A DNA stretch of 64,000 nt, from the NCBI GenBank assembly GCA_028753945.1, contig JAPNXP010000003.1, positions 2,108,001 through 2,172,000 of the forward strand. Direction: 5' to 3'. The DNA is from Hexactinellida sp. DTS-2022. Taxonomy: Eukaryota > Porifera > Hexactinellida. Below the pieces are notes generated by a model. The model worked only from the letters and a program-made list of their open reading frames with translations, made no database searches and had not been told where the DNA came from. Shown here in pieces: positions 46,301 through 58,300 of the stretch (positions are counted from its first letter, which is position 1; each line of letters opens with the position of its first letter). The position numbers were made by a program, and so were the translations under genes.

Positions 46301-49300
46301 GCACAGGCGGCACCCAATGTTTAATTTAACTAGAATTTAAATTTTTAAATTACATTTAATATAATTTAATTAATGTTTGAATTGTGAAGACTTCAAATGT
46401 CTAATTAATTAAAGATTAATTACAGTCTACTCCGCTTAATTGGGACACGTTTGTTCCAGGCCTCTCTCTAAGCGGAGTTTCCAAAAAACCGAAAATTTTA
46501 TGGTAAAGTAGGGATCTACTAGCGAATTACAACAATTTCAATTTTGAACCTGTTACAACAATTCCTTCTACCTGCGACCCCTTGACGCTACTCACACGCA
46601 TAGTATGAGCCTTAATATTCTGTGGACCGTTTGGAATTATCCCTGAACCACAAAGTCATATTCTCGGGTACATTTCGATTTACGGAAAGCAATAATTCTA
46701 ATTATATACAGTATGAACTATTATCGTGATAGGTTAAGCGGCGGAAACCTTAATATCATTCGTTGACCCATTTGGGTTGCGGTCCCAGGTTGAGAACCAC
46801 TGAATTATAGTATATTCAAACAAATTTAAGTGTACTGTAAATACATACCTGAAGCACCCAGTCACTTAAGTTACCGACCGCCTTTAGGCTAAAACGGTAA
46901 GTTCGTTAAGTACGGTTAAAACAAAGTTTATAGTACACCAGAAGAACAGAGAGACTGAATATCCACTGAGTACATGACTTACTAAAAACATTATACAATC
47001 AAATTATATATTCAAATGAATTTTCTATTGTTTTGGTAATTAATAATTACTAAACACTAACTATTTAACATTGTGGTTCATTTAGAAATTACGGCTACAA
47101 CCGCATCCTTGGTCCAAATTTCCCTTAAAAAGTGAAGTCTTATGTTTGGTAGACCATGATTGACCAAATTTTACAATCGGAAGAATAAATCGTCATTTTC
47201 ATAATCGATCGGCGACCTCATCCCTGGTCCAAATTTCAATTGTTACTGTGAGGCCTTATGTATAGTAGGCTATGGTTCAGGCATGGCCTACTATATTATA
47301 CGGCTAGATAAGTCAAGTATTTGCCATTTTATTTTCAGGCCAGTGTTTACTTTCTAATTGCTCGTAAAATAAATTACCTATTGTAATGGAATAAACTAAA
47401 CTTATGTTTTCAAATACGCTGGAAACATCTAAAATACTTTTGAGAGTGATTTCAAGTTGGATTTAACCACAATGACGTAATCAAATATACATACCCATAT
47501 ATTTTAGTTTATTCCATGACAATAGGTAATTTATTTTACGAGCAATTAGAAAGTAAACACTGGCCTGGAAATAAAATGGCAAATACTTGACTTATCTAGC
47601 CGTATAATATAGTAGGCCATGGTTCAGGTGTCACAAGTTTGGCCCAAAGCAACTAATCTCCCAAAGCCAAATTAGTGCGATAAGTATTATACATACATCA
47701 GTATACTCCCGTTATAACCAAGTCGTATATAACGAAGTACCTGCTTATTACAAACTCCGCTCGCTTATAACGAAATGAAACTACGGTCCCGAGCACTTCG
47801 TTATAACGGGAGTTGACTACTATATATTTTCCATTTAGTACAATGTGTCAAACGTGTTTTGTGGTGAAACACAGTGACCTGCAACATGAATATTGATTCA
47901 GCTCCACACGAAGTCTCCCTGAAAATGCGTAGGCGGCATCTCTTTATCATTATCTCATTAATATTGTTTACTTGTTCTACCTTAGCTTTTAGTTTGTTTA
48001 ATTTTCAGAAATGCCTAATTGCTGCTCGGCTATTGGCTGCAAAAACAACTACAAATCTTCTTCAGAAATTCTACCAGTTTTCAAATTACCACAAAATCCA
48101 CCTGAACTCAGACACTCCTGGTTTAGGGCTCTTCGGAGGGATGATTTAGATGAATTGAAGGCTGTTTATGTTTGCGTGAAACATTTCCGCGACGAAGATA
48201 TAGAATACAGCCACAAAGTTCCAAATGGAGATGGAACTTTCCGTGAAATCCCTCGAGTCAGCCCAAAGCTGAAAGATGGCGCTGTACCAGTTTATCTACC
48301 CAGTTGTCCATCATACTATCAATCTAGTGCTAAGCGCAGGCGTCTCCTCGACTTAAGAGAATATGAACTATTCAACCAAACTTTAACACTTAGCTTGAAT
48401 TCAGAAGCTGAAGCTGAAGAGGTAGAGAAGTTCAAGATTAACAGTTTACATGATATTCCAGACAAGTTATCTTTGCTTCCCTTGCCAAAAACATGGTCAT
48501 TATGGTATCCTGACGAAAACAGTATAATTTTTATGCGCCCTAGTCTAATAAATAGCGATATCCTACTAAATAAGTACTTGATAGTACATTCTGATCTATC
48601 TGTTAGAGCCAATTGTAATGGAGAACCTTGTTCGCTTTCGCTAAACTCAATAAGTGATATACGACAACTTGAAACGATTCTTGGTGAAATTTCTAAATCA
48701 ACACATCCCTGTGAATCTTTTGTTTCTGCGACGACTGGTTCACATATCTCTTTAGCGAAAGACCATATCCAACAAGCCATCAATACTTTGCAAACTAATG
48801 AATCCGATTTAGAATCAACTGATTATCCAGAACTTTCAAGACTGCAGTTCATACAATGCCAATTAGAAAACAGCCTCGTCCCTCAAAACAGGCGTAGATA
48901 TAATGTACTAACACAAGTTTTGGCTCTTAAAACACATTTAATTTCTCCAGCCTGTTGTAAATATCTCCAGCAGATGCTTTGTCTAACTCTTCCTCATGTC
49001 AATACTCTACTCAAGTTATATTCTTCATCTGGCCTTGAAAGTGACTATTTTCCCTTCCTCAAACAAGCGACTCATTCTTTCTCTGATCCTGAAAAACATG
49101 TAATTGTCCAAATGGACGAAATTCATGTCAAATCGGATATTTCATATATTGGTGGTAAGATATATGGTGCTAGTTTAAGACCAGAAGATCCGGTCAAAAC
49201 TGTATTCGCTATCATGGTCTCTAGTCTTCAGAAAAAATGGTCCTGTATTGTTCGTTTGTTACCCTGTGCTTCTCTTTCAGCGGAAACGATATTCGCTATA

Positions 49301-52300
49301 GTGGTATTATGTATTCAAGATATAGAGCTTTGTGGTTTAGTTGTAGATATTATCTCTACCGACAACTATCCTCTCAATGTAAAATTATTCAAACTCTTCT
49401 CTAAAAATGGTAAGCTGGAAACTCAAGTACCGCATCCTTCTGATCCAAATCGGATTCTATTTCTCACCTTTGATTTTGTGCACATATTGAAGACAATACG
49501 AAATAACTGGTTGAATCTAAAGTCAGAGAGTAAGAGTTTTATTTACCCTAATTTAGAAGATATACAACCAATTATTGTTCCTATCCTTTGAGACTGTGCA
49601 CAGCTTCTTTCCGCGATGTCCGTACCTTATATCTTTCTGAGAAAGAAAGCTTGGCAAAACTAGCTCCAAGGTTAACATTTAAAGCATGTTTTCCTTCTTG
49701 TTTAGAACGTCAGAATGTGAAATTAGTTTTAAAGGTCATACATGAATCCACAATATCTGCTTTAACCATTCAAAATGACCAACGTTGTGTTGCATGCATA
49801 TAAATCTAATACTTCAGATTTTCTTGACATTATCTTATCTTTATGGAAAATGTTCAATGTAAATGCTCCATACAAGCATGTTCGTTTAAACGATCCACCC
49901 TCTCAACCATTCACATTTAATGACGACCGCTTTGCCTTTTTAGATCGTATAGTTTGTTGGTTAGCCGCTTGGGATTCACTTCCTGGGAAAGATGGGAAAT
50001 TAAGCAAACAAACTTTCACAAGCTTAATTAAGACATGCCTGCCTTGTTTTACCACAAATAACTAACTGTCTTTGATTCTTCGCAAAGTTGTATTATTGAA
50101 GTAAATTGTTTAATAGCTAATAAAGTGAAAAATTACAATTCTAAGGTAATTTCTAAAGGATTAGAGAAATGAAAATTGAAAAAGTTTAATTCTTAGTTCT
50201 TTCATTGGCAGTACAGATCCTACATTTCTACGTTTTTCTTACTTAAGTTCACGTTCAAGGAAGATTAAGCATTTTGTTACTATTTGTAATAATTAGATTA
50301 ATTATTTTAACATCCTCCACTGTGTAATTCTAATAGTATTTGTTTATTTTATTAACAATTAAAGTGCTAATTGTTCATATTCCTTAAGAATTTCCCTTTC
50401 TGATTCACTGAATTTGGCAATTAAATGGGAGCGCTGCATTAGCTCGAATTGTTATGTTGTCGATAGCTCGAATTTAGCATGTTGTCGATAGCTCGACTCA
50501 GTTTTTGACTATGTTGTCGATAGCTCGACTCAGTTTTTGACTATGTTGTCGATAGCTCGACTCAGTTTACATATGTTGTCGATAGCTCGACTCAGTTTTA
50601 CATATGTAGTCGATAGCTCGACTCAGTTTTACATATGTAGTCGATAGCTCGACTCATTTTTACATAAGTTGTCGATAGCTCGACTCACTTTTTGACTATG
50701 TTGTCGATAGCTCGACTCACTTTTTGACTATGTTGTCGATAGCTCGACTCAGTTTTACACATGTTGTCGATAGCTCGACTCATTCATTTGTATGGCTGTT
50801 GTCAATGGGAAATAATTGCTGAATAGGTTTGTTTTGGGAAATCACATTTTATGTGAATTCCAAACAACTTGCTTCTCTGGTATAAAAAGATTTTTGGCCC
50901 CTTGATACTATTGTAATATTTACATCTTCAACTATGGGATACATATCAGACACTATAAGCGTAGTAATGGAAAAAGTTCTTTCAACAACCGATGGGTTTA
51001 AGTATTCTAAATATAAAATGAAAGAAAATACAACACACCTCAGATGTGTTTTATCAAAAATTGGGTGTAAAGTGACAGCTAAATTAAAGTTAGAAACTAA
51101 TTTGATATATCCCAATTAAATTCATAACCATGGCATTGATGAGTACAGATCAGGAGTTTATGAATTGAAGACAAAATGTAAGAAAATGGCTCAAACTACT
51201 CAAGATAATTTAAGGAAGATTTTCGATGACGAAACAAGAACTAGTCAGTTTGCAACTGAAATTTCTTTCAATGAGTGTGAGTCTTCTATGTACCGTTCTA
51301 GGAGAAGATTGCAACCTAAGATCCCCCTTACAGCTATAGAATTCTCAGTTATGTTACCCGAATCTACTTTTGCGACTCACTACAAATTTACTGTCACGAC
51401 TAATAACCATACTGCTGTTGTCTTTTATTCTCAACACATGAAAAATTACTTATCAGAAATTTCCAAAATTCAGTCTGATGGGACATTTTATACAGTGCCA
51501 ACCCAATTCTCCCAATTATAGACAGTATTCGTGGTAATTGATCGACATGCACTCCCAGGCATACATTGTTTAATGACCTCTAAAGATCAAGAACTCTATA
51601 CTGCAATAATAGCTAAGATCCATTCTCTCATTCCAGATTTCATACCGAAAATCTCTATTTCTGACTGGGAACCAGCACCGCGAAATTCTATGAAAGAAAT
51701 TTATCCCGCCATTAAAAATCAGGGATGTTGGTTCCACTTTACCCAACGTATCTGGGCCAAAACTCAGAAGCTCGGGCTTGTTCAGAATTTTCATGGTAAT
51801 CCTGAAACTGCCAAGTTCATAAGAAATCTCATGGCAATACCATTTCTCCCAGCAAGTTTAATTCGTCCAACCTATGCATTCCTCCAAGTACCGGATCCTA
51901 CAAATCTAGAATCAGGCAAATTGGAGCAACTTCGTAAATACTATAGAAGAGGTGGATTACTCAAATAGATCCAGAGGAACTTTCTATCTTGAAGCTGAAA
52001 TTACCACCTATAATGCTGCGGAAAGCTATCACGCAAAGCTCAAATCCATCATTAAAACTCCTCATCCAAGAGTATGGAATTTTCTAACAACTCTAAACAA
52101 TATGATAGATTACATAGATAATGAATTAGGGAGATTGAGACTAGGTCATAGCATTTCTAGGGCGAGGAAATCAAAGCATGTTCTAAAGGATCAACAACGC
52201 GAGGTTATTAAGGAAAAGTTCAGATCTGGCGAGTTCACTCCTTGGCAGTATTTAAATGCAATGAGCAACACTATTGGTGGTACCTTCACTTTAGAAGCAG

Positions 52301-55300
52301 GAAATGAATTATCTGATACTGATGAGTCAGACACTTCAGACAATGAAAGCGAGAATCCAGTACTGGAGAATATTTGTGTTGTATGTCTGAGGCCAAGGAC
52401 AACAACTTGGGTATTTCTACCTACCTTAAGCACGCTAAGCACGCTAAACACGCTAATTGTTGTGCAGCATGCAGCGAGAGAATAGAGGAATGGAATCAGA
52501 CTTACCGGTGTGCCGTGCTCCAGTAATAATTATCAGTCGATTCCAAATTTATATTTAGTAGTCATGCACTTATATTTATCACTTTTTCATTCATTTACAC
52601 AGTATTTTAATATCTTAGTAGTAATTAAATATTTCTCACTAGTACAATATACGTATTCAATAAAAAGTGAGTCGAGCTATCGACAACATAGTCAGAAGAT
52701 GAGTCGAGCTATCGACAACATGGTAAATTCGAGCTATCGACAACATAACAATTCGAGCTAAATTATGCGCCCCAATTAAATAGAATAAATCAATTTCGTA
52801 TTTCATCAACTATTGCATACTTGGTCCACATTTCTCTCAAAAAAGTGAAGTCTTATGTTTGGTAGACCATGATTGACCAAATTTGACAATCGGAAGAATA
52901 AATCGTCATTTTCATAATCGATCGGCGACCTCATCCCTGGTCCAAATTTCAATTGTTACTGTGAGGCCTTATGTATAGTAGGCTATGGTCTAATATTTAC
53001 TATAAGGGGTCCACGGTTGGAAAAGGTTGGAAATCGCTGATCTAGGGTATTATACAGGAGTAGAATTGAACACTCTTAACTGCCTAAGGTCACTAGAATA
53101 TGAATTTTGTACGCCTAAAAGGTTAGTTTTGTATTACTCTATGGGGACTTTCGGAAGTTTTCGCGCTCCTAAACGCAAACATATCCCAATTTATACGCCT
53201 CTAGGCGTATGGCGCGCTCCTGGATAAACCCCTGCGCTGATCTATAATATTAAAACACAAGGGTGGGTGGGTGTGTGTATATATATATTTGTTTCTATGT
53301 TCCGAGTTGATTCAAGAAACTGGACGGTTTCCAATTCTGATTTTTGGCATATAAGGATAACTTTTGGCACCCGTCAACAAGTTGATGTTTCCACTCAAAA
53401 TTTCTCACACCTCGCCAAGTTATTACGTCATTGTCACATTTCGAGAACCCTAAAAAGTCATTTAATCGCACATAATTCGATCCATTTAAACCACGAATTT
53501 ATCAATTTGGGAGTTTTTGATAGTCATTACACCAAAAAAGGTTTTTCTCGATTTAAACATGATAAATTAATGTTAATTAATGAAGTGCTATTGTAGGGGT
53601 ACTGTCAGACACTTTTACCAAATATAATTTTTTCATGAAAATAAACAGCGGGAAAGTCCTTAAACCACGAATTTATCAATTTGGTTTTTTGACAGTCATT
53701 GCACCAAAAAAATGTTTCTCTTGATTTAAAGCTCATAAATGAATGTAATTAATGAAGTGGAATTGCAGGGTACTGTCAGTACACTTTTGACTAAATATAA
53801 TTTTATTAGGAGTATATAAACCACACACCAAACGCGAAGCGGTTGGTGTGTGTTTGTGTTCTGGCGCGAAGCGACCTAGCAAGCGAAGCGCGCTAGTACT
53901 TATAACATTGATTAGAAAACGAAATAGGCCTAAAATAGCCAAATTTAACAATGCGAAATTTTAATGATTACGTCATCATGTGATGAGTAAGCATATTGGC
54001 ATTATAGTGTGATCCACGTGACCGCATCAATAATGTGCATGTTATATTAAATTTTCAGAATTATCTCTTAGAGGGTGCGAATTATGTGCGATTAAGTGAA
54101 TTTTCAAGCTTCTCGAAATGTGACAATGACATCATAACTTGGCGAGGTGTGAGAAATTTCGGGTGAAAACCTAAACTTGTTGTCAAGCGGCAAAACTTAC
54201 CCCCATTTGCCAAAAATCAGACTTGGAAACCGTCCAGTTTCTTCAATCAACTATATACACTCACCGTTGTATTTTAATAGTATAGATGATCGAAAGTGGA
54301 AACAATAGAATAAGGTCTAACAAGTTGAGTTAAATTATTTTCTGCTGAATGGGGATTGATAGTTCCTCCGAAAGAACATGCTGTCGACACAGGTGTAATT
54401 TTAGTTTTTTTCGAAACGTCATCGTCACTATGAAGGTGTTAAAACAATTCAGAATAGTGTTTCGGAAGGCAAAGACCCTTAAAGTGGTGGAAGTTTCCTT
54501 TTAGCTCACTTCATTTCAGAGATATTCAAGTTTCAGTAGAATTTAATAGGTGATGAGTCATCATTTTTATGTGCGTGTTGTGTGTTCACATTTCACCCAC
54601 TCCAACCAACCCAATCGAAATACATAATCCACACAATTGTAAAAACACATGTTTTTGACGAAGTCATCATCACCTCAAGGTGTCAAGACCAATTTGCAGA
54701 GGTGTTACGTGGCATAAGGATCAATTGATTTCTATCTTGTATCATCACTGAGATTAATGCTATTTTGCAAATTAGTATAAATAATTATTCAAAATTACTA
54801 ATAATTTAGCACCAATTTCAATGTCAATTAATATGTATTAAGTTCAGTTATTCAAAATAAATAGCAATATAAATCAATTTTGGCTATCATACTAGAGGAC
54901 ATTCGACACCCCTATAAACAATTTGGAAGCATGGCTATTTGTTAAATACAGACTGAATTAATTAAATTCAATACGTCAATATATTTAATAGTGCAAGAGT
55001 ATTCTTGCAGAAGGAAATATACAGTCTGTTCTCTCTAATAGTCAACTTTTCTAATAGTCCACTTATTTACTTGTCCAAATAAACTATTTATATATATATA
55101 TATGTAACAGTCCACTTTGGGCCAATTGCCCACTGTTGGACTATTAGAGAGAACAGTGTGTAATCACATAATTTGTCGTTGTTATGGAATTTAAAATCTT
55201 AGTTTTAAATTGGAAAATAGAAGCCTACTCGATCTCACAAGTTGTATTACTATAATTATTCCAAGTTGAACAATATAATCAGATTTAACACTTTCAATTG

Positions 55301-58300
55301 AACAGACGTGTTAGTAAACAACGGAAATTTGCAACTCAATTGTGGGCACAAATTAAGCCCAATTTGAAAATTCGTGCACTGTGAAAAGGTGTAGAATTTA
55401 ATTCACTATCGAATGCATATAAATTGAATATTCGGGCACTTTTTATTGATCCTATTGTACATTAAACAGGTGTAAAAACAACATTTCAAAGTTCTTTCGA
55501 TCTTAAACCATCTTGAGTTTAATGTCATTCATTCATTATGTATTGATAATAGATTTAAATATATAAATAGTTAAATATTTAGCAATGTTATCCACGGTGA
55601 GTTGAGTTAAGTTAACAAATTTCTTTTTTAAATTTAATTTGTTTTAATCCATTGTCTAGTAATACTGCTAGTGAATAGAAGCCAGTTCGAATTCAAAAGT
55701 AGAATCAATTTAATTATCGTAAGTTGAAATAATAGGTATTATTTAACAAGTTGAATCAATATAATTCTTACAAGTTGAAATATCAGAATTAGATTCAATA
55801 TAATTCTTAGTTGAAACAATAGAATAAGATTAAACACTAGTAGTAAAACTGAAGTTAAATAAACAAAGGAAGTTAGCACCTAAATTGTGGCAGGTTCTGA
55901 GCCCAAATTAAAAATTAGTATACACCAATCCGACGTAAAATTTTATGGTGAATCCAATGGTATAAAAAAATACGATTTGGTATAACCACTTTTGAGTTAT
56001 GGCCCAGACAAATTGTAAAAGGTGTCAAAGTGGTATTAAAAAATGGTTTATCAAAAGTTTCGCCCGAGATGCACATCTGTACCATATGCGACACCGATGG
56101 TAAAGATTTGAGTTCCGGAACAATCAAACTCTGGCCTGTAGAGCGGATACGGACTAAAAAAATCAAGGCAGTCATTTCAATACTGGGCCACGATACTCTA
56201 CTATAGTTGGCACAGGAATAATTTATTTAATAATACTAGTTTAATGTTTACCTATAGAAATGTTTCTTGCTAAATCCATCCAACTGAGTACGCATGGCTT
56301 GAACCAAACTTGATAATCTTCGAAATTGAACTTTTTCTCTTTCAACTCTTCGCTGATGATGTGTTCTTTGAAATGACAGATGTCTTTGACATATTCGTAT
56401 AACTAAATTGATAATTGATTAGTAATCTGGCTAAAATATGATAATTGTATAATATGTTTCAGGACAGACATGGCCAGACCACTTTTATCAATTGTTCAGG
56501 CGTTGCTTTTACCTATCTGACCAATCGATTGGGCCAAAGTCAATACAAATATGCAACGTGTCTAGGCCTGACCACCTAGTAATAAAATATTTCATGAAAA
56601 TATATTACTGCAGATAAGTATGGCTTGCTATAACACTATACTACTATAATTACGTATTGCTAACTTAACTATGAAGAATAAAGCATATACACTCAACTCC
56701 GCTTAATAGAGCCACCTCGGGACCAGGTTGTTTTGACCCGATTAAGCGAAGAAACCGATTAACCGAAAATATTGTAAGCCAAAATGTAATTCTGTCCTAT
56801 AAATCTTGAGAAATTTTGACCCGATTAAGCGGAGAAACCGATTAACCGGTGGCTCTATTAAGCGGAGTTGACCGTAACCAACTTTTAAAATTAAAATTGC
56901 GAATGAGAATTGTTCCCTCTTAGTTTCATCAGTTCCCTTCTTATCTTCCTTGGAAATGTGATCGAAATAGCCTTTGAAAGCTGGAGAGCTGAGTAGACTA
57001 GCCACTTCTTGGGATAGTATCTCATCCAAGGCCTGGTAGGCTATATCGAAATAGCTTACGCCTGTCTTTTCAAATGTCTATAAATACAGTTAGTATTACA
57101 AACATAATTAGGCATATCACCTGTGGAACTATCCGAGTTATTTTTAGAGATATTATATATGTACAAATTGTTTGGCTATATACAGTAGAATTTCCTTAAT
57201 GAAACATGAATAGTATGAAATTTCGGTTATTACGAACACTATTTCAGTCCCCTGCAAAGGATTTTCAATATAAATTACACCTGTTAAATTGTTAATACGA
57301 ATTCTGGATATGAGGAAGATATTTTGATGGTCCCCTGGTGTTTCTATCAACGTGGTTATACTGAATAGACCGTTGAAACTTTGAAAAAATCAAAAAGCAC
57401 TTAGGGAGGATGGATCTAATTTTGGGGATTTTGAGTCATGTCATGTTTAAATGGCCCTAAATATTTCGCACTTGTATTCAGGGGCATAGACAACATTTTT
57501 TGTTTGGAAATATACACAATTTTTACTGACACTCAAATATAAACTAGCTCTTTCCTAAACTAATCAAGTTTTATAGTGGCCCAATGATAAATTGCTAATC
57601 TTACTGCCTTGGTTAGTTATTACAGTGCCGACTATAGTATAGTATAGTGGCCCAGTACTGATCTTACTGGCTTGGTTAGTTAAGATTCTTCCGTAGCTCA
57701 TCCACAGAACAGAGTTTAATTAACTAAGAGCCCAAATTTTCAGGATAGGTGTCTCATGGGTTACAGATGTGCACCTGGGGTCACGATTTTCGATTAAATT
57801 TTTTGGACACATTTTTACACCTGTTTAACGTTAGAAAAAGAACAATAAATAGTGCGCCACTATTCAAATTTGGCTTCGTTTGGCTACAAACGACTTGCAA
57901 ATTTCCTTTCAGTTTAATTCAGTTTAATCCTTCAGTTTAATTAAAGTGTTAAATCTAATTATATTGATTCAACTTGTGAGATCGAGTAGCTTCTATTTAC
58001 TGATTGAAAACGAAGATTTTACATTCCATAACAACGACAGATTAAGTGAATATATTTTATTCTGCAAGAATGCACTTGTACTAATAATATACTGACGCGT
58101 GACCTTCGTTATATAAGGCCTTACTACTGAGTAGAATTTGCTGGGCCATGGATTACTTAAAGGCCTTTGATTATTAGCTAACATATCTTTATCTCAATAG
58201 CTAGTAATGATAGACCTGAGAAATGCATTATAATTGTATAGGAAGTTAGGAACATGATATCAAGGCATACATAAACCCTTTAGAATTGTGATATATCACC

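Larger units (their letters stand above)
50427..52773 (+). mobile_element. MULE transposon 2 (2.35 kb) with tandem-repeat ends
   Basis: Flanked by the 8-bp direct repeat 'aattaaat' (50419-50426, 52774-52781). Inverted ends: 'gggagcgctgcattagctcg' at the left and, read inward at the right, 'ggggcgcataatttagctcg'. Both lead into a ~31-bp tandem repeat with 'ttgtcgatagctcgactca': eleven copies left (50454-50785), three inverted copies right (52669-52760). The terminal GGGnGCG is shared with MULE 1, but the repeat unit is different. Confidence 0.9.

Noticed and set aside
48319-48783. 154-codon minus-strand open frame
   Set aside because: It is the shadow of the THAP/P-like transposase on the opposite strand.
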